Assembly: GCA_034180005.1 (NCBI GenBank)
Contig: JAXFPC010000009.1
Coordinates: 1-6,886 of the forward strand
Direction of reading: 5' to 3'
DNA: 6,886 nt
Origin: JAXFPC01 sp034180005
GTDB lineage: Bacteria > Bacillota > Negativicutes > Acidaminococcales > Acidaminococcaceae
A program made the position numbers and the translations under genes. Positions 1-6,085 of the stretch are shown piece after piece (positions within the stretch are counted from its first letter, which is position 1; each line of letters opens with the position of its first letter). Below the pieces are notes generated by a model. The model made no database searches and had not been told where the DNA came from. It worked only from the letters and a program-made list of their open reading frames with translations.

Positions 1-29
1 AAAAATAATTATTTTTTTGTTACTATCAA

Positions 30-60
30 TAAGACATTCAATTAAAAATGTGTTACAATG
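30..60 (+). promoter_or_regulatory. weak candidate promoter upstream of the TIM-barrel gene
   Basis: AAGACA at 30-35 and TACAAT at 55-60 resemble -35 and -10 boxes, but the 19-base spacer is long and the -35 is poor. A perfect TATAAT at 90-95 is an alternative -10, although no recognisable -35 lies 16-18 bases before it. The whole 1-125 stretch is very A/T-rich, so such matches arise easily by chance. No gene is seen in it. Confidence 0.25.
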
Positions 61-125
61 AAAAGGAAAAAATGATATTAGGGGAAGGGTATAATATCTT
101 TTGAGTTTGTTTAAGGAGGAAAAGG

Positions 126-1079
126 ATGAAGCATTTGTTTAATTACGCAGCTGTCGATGTGTATGAACAGGAGTTGGAGGCTGCAGGGACAACACTGGCG
201 GAATATGTAAAGGAGATGCAGCTGGACGGAATAGAGCAGTTCGTCTATCAGAGTGACAAACTTTCTAAATCATACAAAGAATTGACTGTGGGAGTACATC
301 TGAATTACTGGCCATTTTGGATGGATTTTTGGCTGAAAAAGGCCAAGAGACTGCGGCAGCAGTTCCGTAATATTCAGGAACGCAATATTTATTTCCATGA
401 TGCTTTCAGCAGCGATGAATGGCTGTCCGTAATTCGAAAAAATATAGGCGTTGCCGTCGGCGAAAGTCCTGAGTATCTTCTCTGGCATGTTGCCGAGGCT
501 ACCAACGAAGAGATATTCACAGGTAAATTCAACTATACGGATCGCGAAGTTATGGAGGCTACAGCTGAGGTATTCAATGCCGTTTGCGACGAAATACCAG
601 CGCACATCATGGTGCTGTTTGAAAATTCCTGGTGGCCCGGACTGCGCTTGACCGATGTACGCAATGTAAAGTATTTTTTCAGTCTCATCAAAAGGGATAA
701 CGTGGGTATTATGCTTAATACCGGGCATCTGATGAACAACAATTTGCGCTTGAAGGATGAAGCGGAAGCTGTGGAATATGTCAAAACACTGTATGATAAA
801 TTAGGAAGCTGCCGCAGTTTGGTAAAGGGTATGCATCTCAGCTGTTCTCTTTCCGGTGCTTACCAGAGAAGTTTTGCCAAAGAATATGACGACGGAATTT
901 CTCTGGATAAAATTTGGCAACATATGCTGTCCATTGATCAACATCAGCCCATGCGCACTAAAGGCGCCAAAGAACTTATTGATCACGTTAAGCCGGAATA
1001 TGTGGTTCACGAACTTGTGTATGACAGCCTGGCCGATTTCAAAGAGAAGTACAAGCTTCAAATAAAAAATTGCCGTTAA
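126..1079 (+). CDS. TIM-barrel protein, xylose isomerase/AP endonuclease 2-like, substrate unknown
   Basis: This encodes 317 residues with no signal peptide or membrane segment, so it is probably cytosolic. The start is well supported: AAGGAGGA at 113-120 sits five bases before the ATG. The pattern of short hydrophobic strands ending in acidic or His residues suits the xylose isomerase-like TIM barrel, whose members usually bind divalent metals. Candidate ligand-bearing strand ends are H58 in GVHLNYWP, E166 in LFENSWWPG, H201 in LNTGHLM, H237 in GMHLS and H295-E296 in VVHELVYD. The Asn before TGH sits where many relatives carry Asp. The superfamily includes sugar isomerases and epimerases, endonuclease IV and the cobamide-remodelling phosphodiesterase CbiR. 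I cannot tell which, if any, applies, and no cobamide or sugar gene is adjacent. The next gene follows about 26 bases downstream, suggesting co-transcription. The fold is inferred; the function is unknown. Confidence 0.8.
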   Translation: MKHLFNYAAVDVYEQELEAAGTTLAEYVKEMQLDGIEQFVYQSDKLSKSYKELTVGVHLNYWPFWMDFWLKKAKRLRQQFRNIQERNIYFHDAFSSDEWLSVIRKNIGVAVGESPEYLLWHVAEATNEEIFTGKFNYTDREVMEATAEVFNAVCDEIPAHIMVLFENSWWPGLRLTDVRNVKYFFSLIKRDNVGIMLNTGHLMNNNLRLKDEAEAVEYVKTLYDKLGSCRSLVKGMHLSCSLSGAYQRSFAKEYDDGISLDKIWQHMLSIDQHQPMRTKGAKELIDHVKPEYVVHELVYDSLADFKEKYKLQIKNCR

Positions 1080-1105
1080 ATGCTACGGTAGGAGACAGTT
1101 TGAGA

Positions 1106-1813
1106 ATGCGAAGAATAGTTTTGTGCGCGACTGTAGCTTTGCTTGCTGTACAATCGGCATTTGCCGGAGAACCTGGCGGATTTTATTCGGGAGATCCGGT
1201 AAAAGGTTATCGTAAGGCTGAGTTTGTAGTTTTGAAAAGTAACGATGTCAATATTCGTACAGCGCCGGAAACGGGAAACATTATCAAGACGATGAATAAG
1301 CATTCGCTTTTTCGAGTCTTGAAGCACGAAGGAAAGTGGCTGCGAGTCAACGCTGACGGAATGACCGGTTCGGTATATGAAGACTTTACAGGAAGTGGCA
1401 GTAGCGCCGAGTTGACCGAAGAGGATTTTTTTCTTGATGAGGAAATTTTGGGAAAGAAGTTTTCGGAAAAGGACATCGGCGGATTGGGGAAATTGCTTCA
1501 CAAGGGCAAAGCCGGGAAGCAAACATTGTATGAATATGAAGCTCGGACAATTGCGGTAAATAACAAAAATGCTTTTGTCGAAGCTGTGGAAATACGTGAC
1601 CCGGGAGTTATAACCATGCGCGGCATCAGCGTAGGAGATGCCAGCTGGCGTTTAGTGGGACAATACGGAGTGCCGGATGCTGTTTCCTACAGAGATGACA
1701 AGGTGGTGTATGAGTACTTCCGGAAAAATGAAAGAAAAGATGTAAGCGAGCTTTTGTTTTTTGTTGACATGCTGGGAAATATAACTAAATTTATGTTACA
1801 AAAAGGTAGATAA
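1106..1813 (+). CDS. exported protein with bacterial SH3 domain and BamE-like C-terminal region
   Basis: This encodes 235 residues. The N-terminus is a textbook signal peptide: RR at 2-3, a hydrophobic core at about 4-19, and a signal peptidase I site after AFA at 18-20, so the product should act outside the cytoplasmic membrane. Residues 38-95 form an SH3b domain, with VNIRTAPETG and a KWLRVN strand typical of cell-wall-associated versions. An acidic linker (about 101-113) leads to a C-terminal part with ITMRGISVGD at 169-178, YGVPDAVSY at 187-195 and a VVYEYF strand. This resembles the SmpA/BamE-type fold, in which a GxxxxxxxxxxGxPD turn precedes a Tyr/Trp-rich strand. GGAG at 1091-1094 could also serve an in-frame TTG at 1100, which would add two residues (M, R). 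An upstream TTG at 1070 would overlap the preceding gene and blur the signal peptide. The ligand (peptidoglycan?) and role are unknown. Confidence 0.78.
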   Translation: MRRIVLCATVALLAVQSAFAGEPGGFYSGDPVKGYRKAEFVVLKSNDVNIRTAPETGNIIKTMNKHSLFRVLKHEGKWLRVNADGMTGSVYEDFTGSGSSAELTEEDFFLDEEILGKKFSEKDIGGLGKLLHKGKAGKQTLYEYEARTIAVNNKNAFVEAVEIRDPGVITMRGISVGDASWRLVGQYGVPDAVSYRDDKVVYEYFRKNERKDVSELLFFVDMLGNITKFMLQKGR

Positions 1814-1864
1814 TGTTATAAATTTTACATAAAGTGAATTGTTTTTACGGCAATAATAATTTTG

Positions 1865-1893
1865 TTGACTGTAATATTGTTTAGTGCTAGACT
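1865..1893 (+). promoter_or_regulatory. sigma-A type promoter of the trpBA T-box transcript
   Basis: TTGACT at 1865-1870 matches the -35 consensus at five of six bases. After a 17-base spacer, TAGACT at 1888-1893 is the -10, strengthened by an extended -10 TGC at 1885-1887. Transcription would start near 1900, just before the first T-box helix. No convincing terminator was found between the preceding gene and this promoter, so some read-through is possible. Confidence 0.7.
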
Positions 1894-2120
1894 TACAACA
1901 TCTTAATATCATGCCGCAAACCGTTGAGACGGAGATCAAGTCGGAGAAGGCGCTTACAGAGAGTCCGGGAAGCTGGGAGCCGGATGGTGGCAGGCCGATA
2001 AATGGACCGTTGAGGGTGCAGTGAAATCGCATCGGCGAGATTATTCTGCAACGCAGCACCTGCGTTAAGGGTGAGGAGTGTGTCGGCACTCTGCATAAGT
2101 GCGCAGCTTGTCTGCGAAAC

Positions 2121-2166
2121 AAGGTGGTACCGCAGGTTGATATCGTGAAGTATGTTGCCTGTCCTT
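2121..2166 (+). promoter_or_regulatory. T-box antiterminator
   Basis: AAGG at 2121-2124 pairs with CCTT at 2163-2166, and GCAGG at 2132-2136 pairs with CCTGT at 2158-2162. This leaves TGGTACC at 2125-2131 as the seven-base bulge that captures the free NCCA end of an uncharged tRNA. The variable base opposite the tRNA discriminator is T2128. The 3' strand (2158-2166) is also the start of the terminator stem, so the two structures are mutually exclusive. Confidence 0.9.
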
Positions 2167-2220
2167 GAAAGATACGCAAAGTTTTGAACGTATTTTTCAA
2201 GGGCGGGCTTTTTATTTTTT
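2158..2220 (+). terminator. regulated rho-independent terminator of the T-box leader
   Basis: The arm at 2158-2176 pairs over 19 positions with 2189-2207 (a few G-T wobbles) around a 12-base loop. A T-run broken by a single A follows at 2209-2220. Its first nine bases are shared with the antiterminator. It should form when tRNA-Trp is charged and stop transcription before trpB. Confidence 0.93.
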
Positions 2221-2255
2221 GCGGCTGTGCCGATTTATGAGAGGAGCGAGAGGAT

Positions 2256-2291
2256 ATGTGTTCCGATGAAATGAAAGTTAAACGATGGTGA
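2256..2291 (+). CDS. possible 11-residue leader peptide with Trp before the stop
   Basis: An ATG at 2256 opens MCSDEMKVKRW, followed by TGA. GAGGAG at 2241-2246 is a strong ribosome binding site nine bases upstream. The ORF lies between the T-box terminator and trpB and ends 56 bases before trpB. Its only Trp codon is the last sense codon, which recalls leader peptides that measure tryptophan supply. However, a single Trp codon is weak evidence and I see no second hairpin with a T-run downstream. It may be chance. Confidence 0.25.
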   Translation: MCSDEMKVKRW

Positions 2292-2333
2292 AGCTGATTT
2301 TATCAACATATGCGAAGTAAAATTTTTGAAAAA

Positions 2334-2339
2334 AGGGAG
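2334..2339 (+). promoter_or_regulatory. trpB ribosome binding site that favours the second ATG
   Basis: AGGGAG lies two bases before the ATG at 2342, too close for initiation, and eight bases before the ATG at 2348, which is ideal. The second start also gives the usual MKKGRFGEYGGQ opening of TrpB. Confidence 0.65.
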
Positions 2340-2347
2340 TCATGGAG

Positions 2348-3532
2348 ATGAAAAAGGGTCGTTTTGGAGAATACGGAGGACAATTTGTCCCGGAAATATT
2401 GATGCACACGTTGACAGAATTACAGACAGCGTACGAGAAATATAAGGACGACGTTATGTTTAACGAAGAGTTGCGGGCTCTTTATCGTGATTACGCCAAC
2501 AGACCTTCGCTGCTTTATTATGCTGAGAAGATGACACGCGATTTGGGCGGAGCAAAAATTTATTTAAAAAGAGAGGATCTTAATCACACAGGAGCACATA
2601 AAATCAATAATGTTTTGGGGCAGGTACTTTTGGCGAGCAGGATGGGGAAGCAGCGCATTATAGCTGAAACCGGAGCAGGGCAACACGGCGTGGCGACAGC
2701 TACGGCAGCGGCCTTGATGAACATGGAATGCGTAATTTACATGGGTGCTGAAGATTGTGAAAGGCAAAAGCTGAATGTTTTCCGCATGGAGCTTTTGGGA
2801 GCAAAAGTGGTTCCGGTTACGAGCGGTACGGCAACACTAAAGGATGCCGTAAACGAAGCTCTCAGAGAATGGACGGAACGTGTCGATGATACATATTACG
2901 TTTTAGGCAGTGCGGTGGGACCGCATCCGTATCCGGAGATGGTGAGGAATTTTCAGAAAATAATCGGTGAGGAAATCCGCGCTCAGATTTTAGAACGTGA
3001 GGGACGACTGCCGGATGTCATGATTGCTTGCGTCGGAGGAGGTTCCAATGCCATAGGTATGTTTTATGATTTCATTAAAGAAGACGGCGTACGTCTTATT
3101 GGCGTGGAAGCCGGAGGATTGGGCGTTGACCGGGCTGAAAATGCAGCCACTATAACCAACGGCAGCGCAGGTATATTTCACGGGATGAAATCGTATTTTC
3201 TACAGGATGAGTACGGACAGATTGCTCCGGTTTATTCAATTTCCGCCGGTTTGGATTATCCCGGTGTAGGACCCGAGCTTGCGCACCTGCACGATACTGG
3301 ACGGGCTGAGTTTGTAGCGGCAACAGATAGAGAAGCGGTAGAGGCTTTCAGCTACCTTTCGCGTACCGAGGGAATTATCCCGGCTATTGAAAGCTCACAC
3401 GCTGTGGCGTATGCTATGAAGCTGGCGCCTACGCTTTCCAAGGATAAAATTATGGTCATCAATATTTCCGGTCGCGGCGATAAAGACGTTGCAGCCATAG
3501 CTCGTCATATGGGGGTTGATTTACATGAATAG
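2348..3532 (+). CDS. trpB: tryptophan synthase beta subunit
   Basis: This PLP enzyme condenses indole with L-serine to make L-tryptophan in the cytosol, normally in an alpha2-beta2 complex with TrpA. At 394 residues it matches the usual length (about 395-400). All key elements are visible: RFGEYGGQFVPE at the start, HTGAHKINN with the PLP Schiff-base Lys (K85), AETGAGQHG with the catalytic Glu (E107), the phosphate-binding GGGSNAIG near 230-237, SAGLDYPGVGPE near 299-310, EGIIPAIESSH near 341-351 and NISGRGD near 372-378. K165 in TLKDAVNEA corresponds to the Salmonella beta-Lys167 that salt-bridges to alpha-Asp56, so the subunit interface looks intact. It is the ordinary TrpB1 type. Transcription is controlled by the tryptophan T-box upstream. 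trpA overlaps its 3' end by eight bases. An in-frame ATG at 2342 would add two residues. Confidence 0.98.
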   Translation: MKKGRFGEYGGQFVPEILMHTLTELQTAYEKYKDDVMFNEELRALYRDYANRPSLLYYAEKMTRDLGGAKIYLKREDLNHTGAHKINNVLGQVLLASRMGKQRIIAETGAGQHGVATATAAALMNMECVIYMGAEDCERQKLNVFRMELLGAKVVPVTSGTATLKDAVNEALREWTERVDDTYYVLGSAVGPHPYPEMVRNFQKIIGEEIRAQILEREGRLPDVMIACVGGGSNAIGMFYDFIKEDGVRLIGVEAGGLGVDRAENAATITNGSAGIFHGMKSYFLQDEYGQIAPVYSISAGLDYPGVGPELAHLHDTGRAEFVAATDREAVEAFSYLSRTEGIIPAIESSHAVAYAMKLAPTLSKDKIMVINISGRGDKDVAAIARHMGVDLHE

Positions 3533-4292
3533 AAGATTTGTAAAAATGATGGAGGATAATAAAAAAATTACAGCTGCTGTTTTGACGGTCGGCGATCCTG
3601 ATATTGCGGGTACGTTGAATTTCGCAAGAGGTCTGCTGGGGAGTAGCATAAGTATGCTTCAATTCAGGATACCGTTTTCTGATTCCGTGACCGATCCTGC
3701 ATTGCAGCGAGCCGATGCCAGAGCGTTATCCGCCGGAGTTACCACAGATAAAATCTTTACTGCACTTAAAGAACTCAGGTCAATCAGCGATAAACCTCTT
3801 GCTTTGGAAATTTACGCCAATATGATATGCACATATGGCAAGGAAAGGTTTTTTGACGATTGCGTTGCAGCCGGAGTCGACGGAGTTATTGTGGTGGATT
3901 TGCCTTATGAAGAAAGAGATGAGGTAAGTTCTTTGTGCAGTTCGCGAGATATAGCTCTCGTACCTCTGCTCGTCCCGGCTTCGGCTAAGCGGATATGTTC
4001 CATCGCTGCAGCGGCGGAAGGATACATTTATCTTCTGCCGGTTAAAGTTAGCGACTGCAGAAAAGACTGCCTGCATTCTGTAGAGGAAATAACTGCGGAG
4101 GTGCATCGAGTTTCAACTGTGCCAGTGCTTGTCGCGACGGGCGCGGCAACGGATGAAGAAGTCTGTGCGCTCATACAGCAGGCTGACGGCGTTGCTCTCG
4201 GCAGAGAAATCGCTTTGCTTACGGAGAGATTCGGTGCTTCGGCAACAGAAAAAATTGTGGATTATTGCAGCAAGTTTAGTGATATGGCGTAA
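3525..4292 (+). CDS. trpA: divergent tryptophan synthase alpha subunit, probably catalytically inactive
   Basis: TrpA normally splits indole-3-glycerol phosphate to indole, which tunnels to TrpB. This copy has 255 residues (usual about 260-268) and aligns along its length, with TVGDPD at 21-26, IPFSD at 49-53, AGVDGVIVVDLP at 116-127 and GYIYLL at 166-171. Its active site is altered. The LELGIPFSDP-type motif reads LQFRIPFSDS, so catalytic Glu49 is Gln46 (CAA at 3660-3662) and Gly51 is Arg48. The following LADGP is VTDP, one Gly short but retaining the second acid (Asp57). The loop 6 region with its GVTG is replaced by a Cys/Lys-rich stretch at 172-182. The phosphate motifs GFGIS and GSAI read ATGAA and GREI. 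Asp53, equal to the Asp56 that contacts TrpB, is kept. The reading frame is open and translationally overlapped with trpB, so it is not an obvious pseudogene. GGGGG at 3511-3515 serves the ATG nine bases on. The likely role is structural or allosteric support of TrpB. Confidence 0.9.
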   Translation: MNRRFVKMMEDNKKITAAVLTVGDPDIAGTLNFARGLLGSSISMLQFRIPFSDSVTDPALQRADARALSAGVTTDKIFTALKELRSISDKPLALEIYANMICTYGKERFFDDCVAAGVDGVIVVDLPYEERDEVSSLCSSRDIALVPLLVPASAKRICSIAAAAEGYIYLLPVKVSDCRKDCLHSVEEITAEVHRVSTVPVLVATGAATDEEVCALIQQADGVALGREIALLTERFGASATEKIVDYCSKFSDMA

Positions 4293-4328
4293 AAATAAAA
4301 CGTGGGCTTCGGCTCACGTTTTATTTTT
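4291..4328 (+). terminator. rho-independent terminator of trpBA
   Basis: Arms 4291-4307 and 4312-4328 pair over all 17 positions with one G-T wobble, closed by a TTCG tetraloop between GC pairs. The arm starts inside the trpA stop codon and ends in a T-rich tract. The A-run on the 5' side makes it potentially bidirectional. Confidence 0.93.
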
Positions 4329-4343
4329 ATAATCTTCCTTTAA

Positions 4344-4372
4344 TTGCCGTGAAGTTGTTTATGGTGTATAAT
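4344..4372 (+). promoter_or_regulatory. promoter of the prmA-rsmE-mtaB operon
   Basis: TTGCCG at 4344-4349, a 17-base spacer and a perfect TATAAT at 4367-4372 lie just after the trpBA terminator. Transcription would start near 4379, giving a leader of about 25 bases before prmA. Confidence 0.75.
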
Positions 4373-4404
4373 ATCTTGAATATTGACGTATTGGATGTGA
4401 GACA

Positions 4405-5337
4405 ATGAACTGGATGGAAATAAATATTACTGTTACGCACGAAGCCGAGGAAGCCGTTGCGGATGTTTTGAACAGCGCCGGTGCTAAAGGTGTCGTCATA
4501 GAAGATCCGTTGCTGATAAATCAGCTGCGTGCGCGGGGAGGCTGGGAACTTTGCGATATTCCGGAGCAGGAGCATACGGAGTCCGTGACCGTCGGCGCGT
4601 ATTATGCTGCCGATGATGAATTTGCCGAACGCTTGTCCTTTATTGAGGAGCAGCTGGTTGCAATAGAGGAAAGAATAGGAAACTATCGTTTCGGTAATAT
4701 ACGCTTTCGTGAAGTGGCGGAAGAGGATTGGGAAGAGCAGTGGAAGCAGTATTTTCACGTTACGCGCGTTGGGAAAAGTATAATCATTAAACCGAGCTGG
4801 GAGGATTACATTGCCTCGGTCGGAGACCATGTCATAGAAATAGATCCGGGAATGGCCTTCGGGACCGGAACTCACCATACGACAAATATGTGTATGGAAT
4901 GTCTGGAGGAAATTATCAAACCGGGAGTTACAGTTTTTGATGTCGGCACGGGAAGCGGCATTTTATCCATAGCGGCAGCTTTTTTGGGAGCTACTCAGGT
5001 GAAGGCTGTAGATATAGATTCTGTTGCCGTGCGCGTGGCCGCGGAAAATGTTTCCAAGAACGGTTTGGGAAAAACCGTAGATGTACGGCAAGGCGATCTT
5101 CTTCACGGCACGGAAGGCGAAGCTGATATAATCATCGCTAATATTTTAGCTGATATAGTTATTACGCTGCTTCCGGACGTGGCTAAAAAATTGCGCGCTG
5201 ATGGAATATTTTTGGCCAGCGGCATTATCAGCGAACGGGCGCATGATGTTGAAGTTGCAGCAGCCGAATACGGTCTTAAGGTAAAAAATATTAAAGAGCG
5301 CGCAGGCTGGGTTGCCATGCAATTTGGCAAGGAGTAG
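4405..5337 (+). CDS. prmA: ribosomal protein L11 methyltransferase
   Basis: PrmA uses S-adenosylmethionine to methylate amino groups of ribosomal protein L11 in the cytosol. The 310 residues fit the family length. The N-terminal substrate-recognition domain spans about 1-110, opening MNWMEINI. The linker has the family signature IDPGMAFGTGTHHTT at 146-160. The Rossmann methyltransferase domain follows, with SAM motif I DVGTGSGILSIAAA at 179-192, the acidic VDID end of strand 2 at 202-205 and the motif IV region IIIANILAD at 242-250. The ribosome binding site is weak (GTGAG near 4397-4401), but the start gives the standard N-terminus. It is the first gene after its own promoter and is followed two bases later by rsmE. 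In many Bacillota prmA follows dnaK-dnaJ; here trpBA precedes it instead. Confidence 0.97.
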   Translation: MNWMEINITVTHEAEEAVADVLNSAGAKGVVIEDPLLINQLRARGGWELCDIPEQEHTESVTVGAYYAADDEFAERLSFIEEQLVAIEERIGNYRFGNIRFREVAEEDWEEQWKQYFHVTRVGKSIIIKPSWEDYIASVGDHVIEIDPGMAFGTGTHHTTNMCMECLEEIIKPGVTVFDVGTGSGILSIAAAFLGATQVKAVDIDSVAVRVAAENVSKNGLGKTVDVRQGDLLHGTEGEADIIIANILADIVITLLPDVAKKLRADGIFLASGIISERAHDVEVAAAEYGLKVKNIKERAGWVAMQFGKE

Positions 5338-5339
5338 GT

Positions 5340-6080
5340 ATGCACAGATTTTTTGTGCCTGAGAAATATCAGGAATATATGAAAATAGACGGCGTTAACG
5401 GACGACATATCACCAGGGTGTTGCGTATGGTACCGGGTGAAAAGCTGCAACTTGTCAGCGATGACGGTGTGGCGGCGGAAGCGGAAATATATTCGCTGAA
5501 CGGCGATGAAGTAACCGTAAAATGTTTAAAGGTTATTGCTGAAAGCCATGAGCCGAGTACGCGCGTTTTTTTGGCACAGGGGTTGGTCAAAGGCGAGAAG
5601 ATGGATTTTATTATCCAAAAAGCGGTGGAACTTGGCGTTGCAGGCATTATTCCGGTAGCGATGGAACATTCCGTTGTGCGGCTCGATCGTGAGAAAGCTG
5701 AGAAAAAAGTTGCGCGTTGGCAAAAAATTGCGGAAGCTGCCGCTAAACAAAGCAAACGTGATTTGGTACCGCAGGTATTTCCTTTGCAAAACATGGAGGA
5801 GTTACTGGCTGCGCACGGAAATGCCGTGAAGCTTATTGCTTACGAATGCGAACTGCGTCAGGGACTGAAAAGCGTTTTGCACAGACTTAAAGATAACGGA
5901 TTGGGGGAAATACTTCTCATCATAGGCCCGGAGGGCGGCATCAGCGAAGCCGAACTGACTGCAGCGGTAAATTGCGGAGCCGAGCCTGTCAGCTTGGGCA
6001 GGCGCATTCTGCGTGCGGAAACGGCAGGTATTGTGGCCATATCGGCAATTTTTTACGAAACGGGAGATTTGGGAGATTGA
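5340..6080 (+). CDS. rsmE: 16S rRNA m3U1498 methyltransferase
   Basis: RsmE methylates N3 of U1498 in 16S rRNA, in the decoding region of the 30S subunit. The 246 residues match the usual length. An N-terminal PUA-like RNA-binding domain (about 1-70) opens MHRFFVPE with HITRVLRM at 23-30. The SPOUT domain follows, with the characteristic KAVELGVAGIIPV at 94-106, KIAEAAAKQSKR at 129-140 and the knotted SAM site built from LIIGPEGGIS at 193-202 and LGRRILRAETA at 219-229. AGGAG at 5330-5334, inside the prmA 3' end, lies five bases before the ATG. The gap to prmA is only two bases, so translation is probably coupled. Confidence 0.97.
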   Translation: MHRFFVPEKYQEYMKIDGVNGRHITRVLRMVPGEKLQLVSDDGVAAEAEIYSLNGDEVTVKCLKVIAESHEPSTRVFLAQGLVKGEKMDFIIQKAVELGVAGIIPVAMEHSVVRLDREKAEKKVARWQKIAEAAAKQSKRDLVPQVFPLQNMEELLAAHGNAVKLIAYECELRQGLKSVLHRLKDNGLGEILLIIGPEGGISEAELTAAVNCGAEPVSLGRRILRAETAGIVAISAIFYETGDLGD

Positions 6081-6085
6081 CGCAG

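Larger units (their letters stand above)
1900..2220 (+). promoter_or_regulatory. T-box riboswitch, tryptophan (UGG) specifier, controlling trpBA
   Basis: This RNA leader senses the charging state of a tRNA and lets transcription continue when the tRNA is uncharged. Stem I is visible: ACGG 1929-1932 pairs with CCGT 2007-2010, TCGG 1941-1944 with CCGA 1995-1998, and TCCGG 1964-1968 with CCGGA 1980-1984. The AGAGAG bulge motif is at 1958-1963 and the GAAGCTGGGAG distal loop at 1969-1979. The specifier loop holds TGG at 2003-2005 followed by the usual purine, which reads as the Trp codon and agrees with trpB downstream. Hairpins at 2050-2066, 2076-2091 and 2102-2116 fill the middle; the last directly precedes the T-box sequence at 2121-2134 and is the Stem III candidate. 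The leader ends in a competing antiterminator and terminator. The exact 5' end is inferred from the promoter. Confidence 0.95.

Noticed and set aside
1790..1833. TTTATGT (1790-1796) and ACATAAA (1827-1833) as a terminator after the SH3 gene
   Set aside because: The stem is only seven A/T-rich pairs with a 30-base loop and no T-run, so it would not terminate transcription.
1796..2200. Open frame on the - strand across the T-box leader
   Set aside because: It lies antisense to a structured RNA whose helices explain the sequence, and the product shows no recognisable motif.
3525..4292. trpA as a pseudogene
   Set aside because: The frame is uninterrupted, near full length, has a ribosome binding site, overlaps trpB and keeps the TrpB-contact loop. 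Altered active-site residues alone do not make it a pseudogene.
4327..4878. Long open frame on the - strand opposite the start of prmA
   Set aside because: prmA has full family motifs in the + frame; the antisense product resembles nothing and is a codon-bias shadow.
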